64,000 nucleotides of DNA from an uncultured Ectothiorhodospiraceae bacterium (GTDB taxonomy: Bacteria > Pseudomonadota > Gammaproteobacteria > UBA6429 > Thiohalophilaceae), in contig CAMYMU010000049.1 of assembly GCA_947259575.1 (NCBI GenBank), positions 24,559 through 88,558 on the forward strand, in the 5' to 3' direction. Positions 25,250 to 34,753 of the stretch are shown here, piece after piece. The position numbers and the translations under genes were made by a program. Under the pieces are notes generated by a model. It saw only the letters and a program-made list of their open reading frames with translations. It was not told the origin of the DNA and made no database searches. Numbering within the stretch: the first letter of the stretch is position 1; the number at the start of each line of letters is the position of its first letter.

Positions 25250-26272
25250 ATGAACAACCTAACTACCCCAGAGAAAACAGGACATCTATTGCCCGTTTTA
25301 TTTATTCTGATCCTGACATCCATCTTACTAATGACTTCGTCGCCTCACCAGGCGCGAGCGGATGACGAAGTCAATCGAATCGAAATCCACACCTTTGAGT
25401 CCATGACACTCACCGACCAGCAATTTCTACAGGGCATCAAATCGGGTCCCAAGGTCACCCTGGCGGGTGAACTACGTTTCCCCCAAAAGAAAATGAAACG
25501 CTATCCCGTTGTTGTATTAGTTCACGGCTCGGGTGGCGTATCTGGCTATTTTGATGACTGGGCAAAAGAACTCAATAAAATAGGAACCGCCGTTTTCATC
25601 CTTGATTGCTTTATTGGGAGGGGGCTCTACAAAGTCAATAACGACCAAAGCCAGCTCGGTCGCCTGGCCCAGATCATCGATGCTTATCGTGCCCTAGATG
25701 TCTTAGCACAACATAAGCATGTTGATAAAGCGCGTATCGCACTGATGGGCTTTTCGCGCGGAGGGCAAGTTACCTTGTATTCCAGTTTAAAGCGTTTCCA
25801 GAAGTTGCATGGCTCAAACTCAGGCAACGAGTTTTCAGCCTATCTTGCTTTCTACCCTGCTTGCGGAACACGCTATAAACATGATGACGCTGTCACAGAT
25901 AAACCCATACACATCTTTCATGGAAGTGCCGACAACTACAACCCCATTGCACCCTGTCGCCAATACGTCAAACGTCTGCAAAAGCACAACAAAGATATAG
26001 AGCTACATGAATTTTCTGGCACACACCACGTCTTCGACTATAAAAAGATTCGGAAACCGTTTGTGATGAAAAAAGCACAGACCACCCGAAACTGTGTACT
26101 CACAGAAACCACCAATGGAAAGATTATTAATGCTAAAACAGGAAAGCGATTTAGTTATTCAGATCCTTGTGTCAAGCATGGGCCTACACTGGCGTTTAAC
26201 CAGGCTGCTTACAGTAAAACAAAAGAGGAATTGAATAGCTTTATGCTTTTTCATTTCGAACTAAATCAATAA
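25250..26272 (+). CDS. Secreted dienelactone-hydrolase-like alpha/beta hydrolase
   Basis: AGAGGAA precedes the ATG. The 340-residue product has a signal anchor or signal peptide (14-36) and an alpha/beta-hydrolase core. VVVLVHGSGGVSGY is the oxyanion region, GFSRGGQ holds the nucleophilic Ser, and FHGSADNYNP (Asp) and SGTHHVFDY (His) complete the triad. An insertion rich in Cys follows (RNCVLTETTNGK ... DPCVKHGPT). It is a carboxylester or lactone hydrolase acting in the envelope; substrate unknown. A palindromic repeat directly follows the stop. Confidence 0.85.
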   Translation: MNNLTTPEKTGHLLPVLFILILTSILLMTSSPHQARADDEVNRIEIHTFESMTLTDQQFLQGIKSGPKVTLAGELRFPQKKMKRYPVVVLVHGSGGVSGYFDDWAKELNKIGTAVFILDCFIGRGLYKVNNDQSQLGRLAQIIDAYRALDVLAQHKHVDKARIALMGFSRGGQVTLYSSLKRFQKLHGSNSGNEFSAYLAFYPACGTRYKHDDAVTDKPIHIFHGSADNYNPIAPCRQYVKRLQKHNKDIELHEFSGTHHVFDYKKIRKPFVMKKAQTTRNCVLTETTNGKIINAKTGKRFSYSDPCVKHGPTLAFNQAAYSKTKEELNSFMLFHFELNQ

Positions 26273-26274
26273 CA

Positions 26275-26325
26275 AAAGGGGTCAGTGACATATTCTGATC
26301 ATTCTAATTTGTCACCGACCCCTTT
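26275..26325. repeat. GGTGACAA-family palindrome acting as bidirectional terminator
   Basis: Arms AAAGGGGTCAGTGACA and TGTCACCGACCCCTTT pair with one mismatch. They lie between the convergent hydrolase and small-lipoprotein genes, 2 bp and 13 bp from their stops. It is the sister copy of 16731-16779. Confidence 0.75.
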
Positions 26326-26338
26326 ATGTTCAGGTAAA

Positions 26339-26575
26339 TTAACAGTTACCTGGATCAACGTTGTTCAAGTAGAAAAAAACAGCGTCTCGATCTGAATCAC
26401 TCCAGCCTGATGCATACCCAGACATATTACCGCCGTTTATTCTCGCATAAAAAGTTAATGAATCGATACACTGTATAGGCACAGCGCTACCAGCGTTACC
26501 ACCTGACGAGCCACCACCACATGCGGTCATTAAAAATGCGACAACAACAGCTGCAAATAGCGATTTGATGTTCAT
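26339..26575 (-). CDS. Small lipoprotein
   Basis: The 78-residue product has a lipobox (AFLMTAC) followed by a Gly/Ser linker (GGGSSGGNAG) and a short C-terminal region of about 45 residues with two Cys (IQCIDSL and PGNC-end) that may form a disulfide. GGGGAA precedes the ATG. No family is recognised. Confidence 0.75.
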   Translation of the reverse strand: MNIKSLFAAVVVAFLMTACGGGSSGGNAGSAVPIQCIDSLTFYARINGGNMSGYASGWSDSDRDAVFFYLNNVDPGNC

Positions 26576-26748
26576 AATCTATTCCCCATACCGTTTTGAA
26601 GAGAAGGAGGTTTCTCTTACAGCTAAGACCTTATTTTTAATAATCTACAGGAGTAAAGGAGCAAAAAGGAACTATCAGGCACTTTTCACTAAAAACCACT
26701 ATTTGCCCCATAGCCGAGCCGCATATCTCGGCAAAATGGCCACCGGTT

Positions 26749-27966
26749 TTACTTTTCAGCCTTGTCAAACAGGTGTCCAAATCGTCGGTAATAAGCCTTA
26801 ATCCAGAACGGTGAGAACAGCGTTGTGTAGGCAATCACAATAACCATGCCCGCGTAGACTGCATTGGTAAATATTCCTGAAACACGGCCCAGTTCGGCAA
26901 ATATCAACCCGATTTCACCACGCGGTACCATGGCCATGCCGATGGCAATGCGTGAGTGGGTCGGTTCGCGAACAAAGAATGCACCTGCCAGCTTGCCAGC
27001 AATAGCAATCACCGCGAGGGAAAGAGAAAACATCCATATAAACCCAGAACTCCAGTCAATCGCACTCAGGTCCAGTGACAAGCCAACCATGACAAAAAAT
27101 ATCGGCGTAAACAGCTGGATGATGGGACGAATTTCCCTATGTAACTTTTCGGTAAAATCCGGGTCGGTTTTCATAACGACACCGAAGGGTAAAAAGAAGC
27201 GTCGTGACAGAGCTATACCGGCTGCAAAACCACCCAGCAGTTCCGGTGCACCCATCAGGTGTGCAAGCGCGGCAAATGACAGTACCAAGGATATCAGGGT
27301 GATTGGAATGATGCCGGGAATGTCACTGACATGTTGATAACGTTTGAGCAGGCGGGAGATAAGTTTTGCAGCAATCGGCGCCAGTATAAAAAACAATGAA
27401 ACCAAAAAGATAATTTTTCCTGCATTATACAAACTGACCGATCCGCTAACGGAGAATTCATACAACACAGCAAGTAAAAAGACCCCCAGCACATCGTCCA
27501 CGACTGCCGCACCCAGCACAACCTGCCCTTCATGGCTACTTTGTCGTCCCAGGTCTGAAAGAATGCGGACGGTCACACCGATACTGGTAGCCGTTAGTGT
27601 CCCACCAACAAACAACGAAACCAGGACCGACAGATCAAACACGTAGTAACACATGCCAAAACCGAGTATAAAGGGAATCACAAAACTAAATATAGCGACT
27701 GTCGTTGCGCGTCGACCGGCACGCACCAGACGCTCTAAATCGGTTTCAAGCCCGACTTCAAACAACAACAGGATAATACCAATTTCCGCCAGCAGCTTGA
27801 TCGCAACGGATGGCTCGATCAGTCCAAAAACGGTTGGTCCCAATATAATGCCGGCACATAACTCGCCAATAATCGATGGAAAATTTAAACGCGTGGCAAT
27901 CTCAGCGAAGACTCGAGCACTGATAAGGATCAGTGCAATTTGTAGTAGTAAAACGTGTGTCTCCAT
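26749..27966 (-). CDS. Cation:proton antiporter (CPA2/Kef type)
   Basis: The 405-residue membrane protein has about twelve helices, with LNFPSIIGELCAGIILGPTVFG, VGLETDLERL, a core motif AAVVDDVLGVFLL (paired acidic residues of the ion path) and MVPRGEIGLIFAELG. This is the CPA2 family Na+/H+ or K+/H+ exchanger core without the C-terminal RCK/TrkA-N domain found in KefB/KefC, so gating by glutathione adducts or NAD(H) is unlikely. It stands alone. Confidence 0.9.
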   Translation of the reverse strand: METHVLLLQIALILISARVFAEIATRLNFPSIIGELCAGIILGPTVFGLIEPSVAIKLLAEIGIILLLFEVGLETDLERLVRAGRRATTVAIFSFVIPFILGFGMCYYVFDLSVLVSLFVGGTLTATSIGVTVRILSDLGRQSSHEGQVVLGAAVVDDVLGVFLLAVLYEFSVSGSVSLYNAGKIIFLVSLFFILAPIAAKLISRLLKRYQHVSDIPGIIPITLISLVLSFAALAHLMGAPELLGGFAAGIALSRRFFLPFGVVMKTDPDFTEKLHREIRPIIQLFTPIFFVMVGLSLDLSAIDWSSGFIWMFSLSLAVIAIAGKLAGAFFVREPTHSRIAIGMAMVPRGEIGLIFAELGRVSGIFTNAVYAGMVIVIAYTTLFSPFWIKAYYRRFGHLFDKAEK

Positions 27967-28116
27967 AAGAGGCCTACTCGGGTCAGACCTATATAAGGTA
28001 CTGGATTAGATTTATTTGATTGATTAAAACGACCTGCTTTTTTTCTTAGAAGTCTCTTATTGCTATCAAGACTATACTTCTAAGATACCAAATATGCTAT
28101 CAGGTTTTCTTAAACA

Positions 28117-29340
28117 TCATTGCTTAATGGCCTTGCCAAACAGATAACGCACTCGGGTAGGTCCATCAATAGTTGTTCGTTCAATCCAGGCTAGATATAG
28201 ATTACCTTCCTGATCAAGACTGATTGTGGGATGGTTCTGTTCCCCTGCACTATCCGCACCCGGCACGGCAAAGTCATCACTCCAGCCGTTATCATCGCGC
28301 CAACTCAGCATGATGTTGGCATCACCATCACGTTTATCATCCCAACCGACGACTAGCCTGCCAGAAGGATCGCCCGCTACCGTCGCATGCCACTGCTGTG
28401 CAACGCCGCCAAAACCGTCTTGCACTCGAATGTTCGGGCCGAACAATTGCTTGTTGCCAGGTTGGTAATTAGCAGAATAGATATCATAACCCTCGCGAAA
28501 ATCACGCTTATCGGCCCAGACGGCGACCAGCTGTCCGGTACCGTACTGAGCGAGTGCAACCCGGGCCACACCATGCCCCTTACCGTAAGCGGCACTGCGG
28601 CCAGGCGATGCTGCGCTGATCCGTTGTGGTGATCGAAAGTGACAAGACTTCTGATTATCAGTTTGGGCCGCCATGATGATGGTATGTCCCGGACGGCGGT
28701 CCTCCCAGGCGACGATGATACGATCCGCAAGACTGATAACAGTGGGGTAAAGTTGTTCGTCTCGCACTGGCTCGGCATCCACTGCACAGACTTGTTTCGG
28801 ACGTAATGTCTGTCCATCAATCTCGATGTGTTGCATCCAGATACGACCATAACGGCCATCACGTCGGGAATAGACAAGCAACAATTGTTGATCATGATTG
28901 GCGAGACTGGCTTGCATTGCCTCGCTTTCACCCAGGGTGAAAATCGGACCCAGCTTGGTCGGGGTAACGAGGCGCATATGAATTCGGGCATCCTCTTCCC
29001 AGGCCAACGCAAACCGGTTAGTGCTTAGTGCCACCAACGATGGCTCGAAAGCTTCCCCACCGCCACTGATTTTAACTGCAGCCGAAAAGCTTTGGCTGTT
29101 ACGGCCCTTACGGGCCAGGTAAATCCGCGGCGTACCATCGCGATTGTCCTCCCACGCCACTGCAACCGTATCAGTGGAGATAGCGATGTTATGTCGGCCA
29201 GCCGATTCAAGGTGGTGAAAGATCTTCTCACCCTGGGTCTTAGTAACCGCGATCGGTTTATCAAACTCCCAGGGTTGGGCTTGCACACTCAGTGGCGCCA
29301 CAGTGAGCAGCAACCAAAACCATGCTATTTGCAGTCTCAT
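28117..29340 (-). CDS. Secreted beta-propeller (sialidase-like repeat) protein
   Basis: The 407-residue product has a signal peptide (cleavage after VQAQ) and at least five repeats with the pattern VAW(E/D)D(N/R/K)R(D/P)G: VAWEDNRDG, LAWEEDARIH, VAWEDRRPG, AVWADKRDF, VGWDDKRDG. This resembles Asp-box-like blades of a six-bladed propeller; a hydrolase active site is not evident. Its start overlaps the stop of the secreted thioredoxin gene by 4 bp (ATGA), so the two are coupled. A protein- or ligand-binding role in the periplasm is likely. Confidence 0.75.
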   Translation of the reverse strand: MRLQIAWFWLLLTVAPLSVQAQPWEFDKPIAVTKTQGEKIFHHLESAGRHNIAISTDTVAVAWEDNRDGTPRIYLARKGRNSQSFSAAVKISGGGEAFEPSLVALSTNRFALAWEEDARIHMRLVTPTKLGPIFTLGESEAMQASLANHDQQLLLVYSRRDGRYGRIWMQHIEIDGQTLRPKQVCAVDAEPVRDEQLYPTVISLADRIIVAWEDRRPGHTIIMAAQTDNQKSCHFRSPQRISAASPGRSAAYGKGHGVARVALAQYGTGQLVAVWADKRDFREGYDIYSANYQPGNKQLFGPNIRVQDGFGGVAQQWHATVAGDPSGRLVVGWDDKRDGDANIMLSWRDDNGWSDDFAVPGADSAGEQNHPTISLDQEGNLYLAWIERTTIDGPTRVRYLFGKAIKQ

Positions 29341-29798
29341 GGTTTACCCGACTTGGCCAATAACTGTTGCACTTTACTATCTGCCTCACGTAAATCCTCG
29401 ATGCGTTGCACACCCACCAGTCGCAACAGCGGCTTGCCATCGGCAGTCATAAATGTAAAGACAGGAGTGACAAACGCATTGTAACGAGTACCAACCTCAC
29501 GCTCGGTAACTCGCTCACCACTGGGCAAGCGTAAGCGCTTACCGCTTTCCGAATCGACATAGGCCAACACATAGTGCTTGGTATAAGCTTCACGCACCTG
29601 TTTATCAGAAAAGGCTTCCTTGTTCGTTTTTTCGCAATAGCCACATCCATAACGCCCGAAGTATACAAATAGTGGTTTGTTCTCAGTCTTTGCCTGTTGC
29701 ATTGCTTTATCAAACGACTGAAAAGGGTAACCATGCGGCGTCTCAGCCATGGCCGAAAAAGCGAGGAGGGTTGTGACTAGCAATAAAACAATGCGCAT
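29337..29798 (-). CDS. Secreted thioredoxin-fold protein (SoxW/DsbE-like)
   Basis: The 153-residue product has a signal peptide (cleavage near AMAE) and a thioredoxin fold with the active site FGRYGCGYCEKTNK (CGYC) and a cis-Pro in AFVTPVFTF. An inserted segment (SGKRLRLPSGERVTEREVG) precedes the cis-Pro. This is the thioredoxin_7/SoxW-like group, reducing or isomerising disulfides in the periplasm. It is translationally coupled to the downstream propeller protein, its likely client or partner. Confidence 0.85.
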   Translation of the reverse strand: MRIVLLLVTTLLAFSAMAETPHGYPFQSFDKAMQQAKTENKPLFVYFGRYGCGYCEKTNKEAFSDKQVREAYTKHYVLAYVDSESGKRLRLPSGERVTEREVGTRYNAFVTPVFTFMTADGKPLLRLVGVQRIEDLREADSKVQQLLAKSGKP

Positions 29799-29942
29799 AG
29801 TGTTTACTCGCAGAAAGTGGAGGTACTAAATAATAGTTATTAACTGTCTAGATTCATTTGTACATTAAATTGTCTGGCGATAATAAAATTACCATGTTCA
29901 AATTAATTGTAACATCTCAATAAAATAACAACGCATAGTACA

Positions 29943-30171
29943 GGAAGTATACCCCCTCTCTTCGCTTAAAAACCACCTTCTCGTGCGGTAACCTACCGTC
30001 CATCTTTACCCTTGATGCCCATGATTTGCCTCATCGGTCGCGTTAATTTCGCGAATATTGGTCTGTTAATGGTCAATTTCTCGCCCCACCAGTTGATTGC
30101 TGAATGTGGTGGAAAAATGGGGACAAACCACGATTAAATTCTCACGTCTAATCATAAACGTGACCAGTCCC
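29943..30171. repeat. Composite dispersed repeat, partial copy plus GGGGACAAACCACG palindrome
   Basis: Starts with GGAAGTATACCCCCTCTCTT (29943), continues with GTTAATTTCGCGAATATTGG and CCCCACCAGTTGATTGCTGA (the head of the composite repeat, compare 37036-37080). It ends in an imperfect palindrome, GGGGACAAACCACG...CGTG-accaGTCCC (30119-30171). The whole 29799-30395 gap carries no gene. Confidence 0.55.
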
Positions 30172-30395
30172 TACTCGTCTTAGTTTCGTGATGGTGAGAC
30201 ACCCTCAAGTGCTATGATCGAGTTCAAGGCGTGATTGGGCATGCGATTTTTATGTGCCACCTCTCTGATCCATTTATTTTACATTTATTCTTTAGGGAGG
30301 GTGCTTGAGCAAAGACAAAGAGATCGATCAAAAGATGTAAAGAATCTGGTTAATCTAAAATCACTCCAAATTCTATTATTTATTGATTATATTTA

Positions 30396-33300
30396 TTACA
30401 TACACATCCGTTTGTGCATATTATCCAAATCATCTAGATATGTAGCTGCTGCTGTTTCGTTCTTTTTGCATACTTCAAATTCAAGCAGCTTAGCAGTTTC
30501 GCTAACTTCTCTAAAACCAAAATTACCTCCGGTACCTTTCAAATCATGCGCATACTTCTTTAAAGATTCCCAGTCTCTTTTTTCAAATGCCTCGCGTAAT
30601 TTTTTTACCATTTCAGGATACTTCTGAACGTAGATATCTATCAGTTCGGTTATCTCGTTATCCTCACCTACCAACGAAGAGCGAAGAGGTTCTAATTGTT
30701 GTGGTTGTGATTCTTCAGGTTGAAGATATTCTGATATAACAGTATAAAACTTATTTTTATCTATCGGTTTGCTCAGATAGCTATTACACCCTGCTGCGAT
30801 ATATCTTTCCTGATCAGCTTTTAAACTGTTTGCAGTCAGGGCAATAATCGGTCTGTTATAATCTTGGGCGCGTAATTTTATTGTTGCTTCAAGCCCGTCC
30901 ATCACTGGCATTTGCATATCCATCAGAACAACATCGTAATCGCCTGCCAAGGCCTCATCCATACCTTCCTTGCCATTATTGGCAATAGCAAATGTTACCC
31001 CCATTTTCTTCAAATAGAATGATATGAGTCTTTGATTATTTTCATTATCTTCAACCAGCAGAATGTTACCGGTAAATCTTTTCACTAGCACATCTTGTTC
31101 ATCAAGATTATCTTGAGCGCCGATCATCTCGCTAGTGCTATCAACAAACTCAACATGCTTCAGATTACCGGTGGCGATGCTGACAGTAAAACGACTCCCG
31201 ACATTCATGACGCTATCCACAGCTATGGTTCCATCAAGTCGTTCCACCAATTGTTTTGACAAATACAGCCCCAGGCCAGTTCCACCAAATTTACGGGTAG
31301 TCGAATTGTCCGCCTGAGTGAATGGGTTGAATAACTTGCTTGACTGTTCAGGAGTAAGTCCTATGCCGGTATCGATGATATCAAATTCAATCGTCTGTTT
31401 TTCTTTAAAACACTGAACACGGACGGTGACGCTACCCTTGTCGGTAAATTTGATGGCGTTACTGACTAGATTGAGCAGTATTTGTTTTAACCGCACGGGG
31501 TCAGTGTTAATCGTTAACGGTAAAGGAAATTTATAATCAAGTGAGAACTCTACCCCTTTACTCTCAGCATCATTCTGTACAAGCAGTTTTATATCATTCA
31601 ACAATTTGAAAACCGGAACAGGCAATACCTCTATCGACAACTTGCTTGCCTCTATTTTTGACAAATCAAGGATGTCATTTATCAGGCTTAGCAAATGCTT
31701 GCCACTGTGAATAATTGTATTGATTGAATCCACTCGTTCTGACATCGTTTGCCCGCTATCGAGCAGGGATTCGGAAAAGCCAATGATGGCTGTTAATGGT
31801 GTTCGGATTTCGTGGCTCATATTTGCCAGGAAGTTTGACATTGTCTTTTCTGCCGCCAATGCCTCGTCCCGCGCTTCGCGTAAGGCTACCTCAACCTTCT
31901 TTCTCTCGTTCGATTGAATGGCCATCGCCACCATATCCGCCATTGCGGCAGAAAAATTCTGCTCTTCCGCAATCCATTCACGTTGCGGACCAGTATGCTC
32001 AAAGCAAATAACGCCTTTCACCTTACCTTCGATACGAAATGGCGCAGCGAGAATCGAACTGATGCTCAAATTTTGCAGATAAGCTTCACTGAATTCGCGT
32101 ATTCCCGGATGAGTAAATGCATCTGTTGCGGCAATAACACGTCCCTGCTCTAGCGCATTAAAATACTCAGGATGATCAACATCACATAATTTTTTTCCCT
32201 CTGAATGTGTCCTGTAATCGAGCTCATAGAGATCAACACAATTGAGACAAGTTTGACTATCGCAAAATAGCCAGACACTGCTGCGCGCAACATTGAGATT
32301 CTCCGCCGCAGTCTCCACGATCTCTCGTATCCCCATTTCCAGTTCACCCGTTGCAATCACCTTGCTTTTTGCCAATTTGGTAATGGCATCATTCCATTTT
32401 CGCAAACGCACCTCGTTTTCGCGCAACTGTTTTTCCTTGGAAATAGCCCGTCCCCTTGCAGCAATGACCATAAAAAGGATACTCAGCATCACACCAGAGA
32501 GTAAGGCATACAAAATATTCCTCTGCTTGATCAGCCCCCAATGGACATCCTGCAGAAATTCCAGGTTAAACGTTTGCCCAGGAAGCTTAATAGCAAGGTT
32601 TTCCTGTAATGATGTGATTGTCAACGGGTAGGTATTTGCCCTGTTAAATTTTATCAGGTTGTATGCTGCTTTTTTCTCAGGTAAGGAGGCTGGTATAAAT
32701 TCCAGGTTCACACCATTTATATTATTTGTATTTCCGGCGAAAACATCCTGCATGTTGATATGAATGGCTAGCAGACCATTAACATTTTGCCTGCGCTCAC
32801 TCACGTCTGTTGGAACCGATTTGCCCGAATAAAGTGCCTTGATAAGAACATAACTGCTAGCATTGCTTTTACGTTCAAACGGTAAGGCGGCTACCGCAGT
32901 GTTATTGTCGATCGCGAGGGAAATTGCATTGGCCATTTTCGGATTAGAATAAATGTCATAACCAAGCTGGATTGAGCTGGTCGGGCTAAGGGGCTCATGA
33001 TATTGCACAGGGAAATAAACCTGTCTGTCGCGCGCCTTTTCGTAGTTATTTTTATCGCCCTTTTCTGTAATCGCAAATGAAATAAAACCATAATCTTGTA
33101 ACGATTCTTCGAATGCCGGTCTATCATCGTGGATAACTTGCGGCAGATACATTACTGAAGAAACGTAATGATGACGGTCAAGAACGTACTCTACAAAGAT
33201 ACGAAATTGATCTGCATCGACATTGGTCGATGCACCATACAAGGTAGCAAGGCTGTGTGTAATTTCATCCGCAGCATTGATTCGGCGATGAACGATGTCT

Positions 33301-33452
33301 CGTATATCAGTTGTCTGTATACGAAAATTGTTTTTTATTCTACTCAGGTCATCATATACGACAAAACTCAAGAAGCCTGCTGTAACAACAGCACCCAAGA
33401 AAATTGCCGCCAACCAAAATTTCAACTGGGGCTGGAACAGATTGCTCCGCAA
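30396..33452 (-). CDS. Hybrid sensor histidine kinase (CHASE-GAF-HisKA-HATPase-REC-Hpt)
   Basis: The 1018-residue product starts at a TTG 2 bp after the stop of the binding-protein gene. Domains in order: transmembrane helix 12-32, periplasmic CHASE-like domain (about 75-260), second helix (about 312-332), GAF (about 355-515), HisKA with FLANMSHEIRTPL (His near 545), HATPase (N-box LVSNAIKF, G-box GGTGLGL), receiver with VVLMDMQMPVMDG (Asp near 843), and Hpt with YAHDLKGTGGNFGF (His near 969). This is a complete internal phosphorelay; the terminal response regulator is not encoded nearby. The upstream binding protein is its probable ligand receptor. Confidence 0.93.
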   Translation of the reverse strand: MRSNLFQPQLKFWLAAIFLGAVVTAGFLSFVVYDDLSRIKNNFRIQTTDIRDIVHRRINAADEITHSLATLYGASTNVDADQFRIFVEYVLDRHHYVSSVMYLPQVIHDDRPAFEESLQDYGFISFAITEKGDKNNYEKARDRQVYFPVQYHEPLSPTSSIQLGYDIYSNPKMANAISLAIDNNTAVAALPFERKSNASSYVLIKALYSGKSVPTDVSERRQNVNGLLAIHINMQDVFAGNTNNINGVNLEFIPASLPEKKAAYNLIKFNRANTYPLTITSLQENLAIKLPGQTFNLEFLQDVHWGLIKQRNILYALLSGVMLSILFMVIAARGRAISKEKQLRENEVRLRKWNDAITKLAKSKVIATGELEMGIREIVETAAENLNVARSSVWLFCDSQTCLNCVDLYELDYRTHSEGKKLCDVDHPEYFNALEQGRVIAATDAFTHPGIREFSEAYLQNLSISSILAAPFRIEGKVKGVICFEHTGPQREWIAEEQNFSAAMADMVAMAIQSNERKKVEVALREARDEALAAEKTMSNFLANMSHEIRTPLTAIIGFSESLLDSGQTMSERVDSINTIIHSGKHLLSLINDILDLSKIEASKLSIEVLPVPVFKLLNDIKLLVQNDAESKGVEFSLDYKFPLPLTINTDPVRLKQILLNLVSNAIKFTDKGSVTVRVQCFKEKQTIEFDIIDTGIGLTPEQSSKLFNPFTQADNSTTRKFGGTGLGLYLSKQLVERLDGTIAVDSVMNVGSRFTVSIATGNLKHVEFVDSTSEMIGAQDNLDEQDVLVKRFTGNILLVEDNENNQRLISFYLKKMGVTFAIANNGKEGMDEALAGDYDVVLMDMQMPVMDGLEATIKLRAQDYNRPIIALTANSLKADQERYIAAGCNSYLSKPIDKNKFYTVISEYLQPEESQPQQLEPLRSSLVGEDNEITELIDIYVQKYPEMVKKLREAFEKRDWESLKKYAHDLKGTGGNFGFREVSETAKLLEFEVCKKNETAAATYLDDLDNMHKRMCM

Positions 33453-33454
33453 AA

Positions 33455-34465
33455 CTAACCCCCGACTTTCACACTCTTGTTTATCAAATTTGCTGGCAGG
33501 GTAATACCTGCTTTTGCCAACAGGTCAAGATTTACATACAAATTCCAGCGTCTGTTTGAAACGACCGGCAGATTCGCAGGTTTTTCGCCATCAAGAATAC
33601 TGAGAGCAAGTTGTGCGGCCCATTCACCCTGTTCCTCCGGAATTTTTGTCATGGCGAACATGCTGTAGGGCATCATCCATTGATGATTGGTCACACTAAA
33701 CACTTTGGCATGCTGTTTAACATATTGAACCACGCTGGACTCATCCCAGTCGGCAAGACCCGCATAGTTTCCGATCACGACAAAGTCGGCCTGTTGCGCC
33801 TCTTTATAAGCCAGTTTCCATTCCTGCAGCGTTTTAACAAATACACCGCGTATGACAATGCCGTTTTTAGCGTAGTCTTTTTTATAACGCTCATAATCCT
33901 TGCGTTGTGACAGGACATCGGCCGAGATAAAGACACCATCTTTAGCTGGCTTCACAACTTCACGCACCACTTTTTGCAGAGGACGAATGGGTGAGATTTC
34001 TACCATACCCGTGACATTACTGTAAGGAAAACCATACTCCTTTGTCGTCCAGTTGATACCACAAAACACAAACGGCAGCCCCGCATCTTTATAATAAGGT
34101 TTGATCAGGTATTTGGATGCATTATCGTCGCAAGCGATAACCACGTCAGGCTTGGTGGCTTCAATATGTTTTTTTGCCTCCAGCGCCATTTTAAGTGCAA
34201 AATCCTTATCCTTATTTCGCTTGGTATCCATATAAAACTTGTCGACCGCACACTTGCCAGCCAGGACCTTATCAAGACCGCGTTCGATTCCATCATTCCA
34301 TTTATTACCCGCATGATAGGATGAGACATACAGACAATTTGCCGCGAAGACGATTTGGCTCTGCCCCAGATACACCACAGCCAGGACAAACATCCATGCC
34401 ATCGTCCTTTCACACTTATATAATACGGACCTGTTATCCGTAATTAGATCGTCGCATTTCAGCAT
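33455..34465 (-). CDS. Periplasmic ABC-type substrate-binding protein acting with a sensor kinase
   Basis: I choose the ATG at 34465, which has AGGGGG nine bases upstream; a frame extending to 34537 lacks support. The 336-residue product has a long n-region, then a hydrophobic signal (MAWMFVLAVVYLGQSQIVFA) and a two-lobed type-I binding protein fold of the PF04392 kind (CLYVSSYHAGNKWNDGIERG, KPDVVIACDDNASKYLI, VKPAKDGVFISAD). No permease or ATPase genes are present. Its stop is 2 bp before the hybrid kinase start, so it is likely a dedicated ligand sensor, analogous in logic to LuxP-LuxQ. The ligand is unknown. Confidence 0.85.
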   Translation of the reverse strand: MLKCDDLITDNRSVLYKCERTMAWMFVLAVVYLGQSQIVFAANCLYVSSYHAGNKWNDGIERGLDKVLAGKCAVDKFYMDTKRNKDKDFALKMALEAKKHIEATKPDVVIACDDNASKYLIKPYYKDAGLPFVFCGINWTTKEYGFPYSNVTGMVEISPIRPLQKVVREVVKPAKDGVFISADVLSQRKDYERYKKDYAKNGIVIRGVFVKTLQEWKLAYKEAQQADFVVIGNYAGLADWDESSVVQYVKQHAKVFSVTNHQWMMPYSMFAMTKIPEEQGEWAAQLALSILDGEKPANLPVVSNRRWNLYVNLDLLAKAGITLPANLINKSVKVGG

Positions 34466-34753
34466 GACTGATACCCCCTGCTTCCAAAAATGGCAGCTTC
34501 TGTGATTTCCCCACAAATTACCTAAGTAATCGGCCATTCCGCTCCATTCTTTAAAGCCGGCATGATTAAAGTGTGATTACAGATTTGTCCCGTTGATAAT
34601 GATCATATTTAGCACGCAAAATAATTGAGACAGATGAGTAGGTGTCTCCCTTGTGATCTGCCCTTATCAGCACAGATTTAAAGCCTGGGCTGGTTTGCAG
34701 CTTGCTGCTTGGCTCAGTAACGGGCCCGATTGGAGATATTTACCCTTGGAATT

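Noticed and set aside
26565..26834. Overlapping short frames on both strands between the small lipoprotein and the antiporter
   Set aside because: No ribosome sites and no conserved features; they overlap the antiporter 3' end.
26864..28009. Long plus-strand frames opposite the antiporter gene
   Set aside because: They lie wholly antisense to a well-supported CPA2 antiporter, have low-complexity Ser/Arg-rich products and no ribosome sites.
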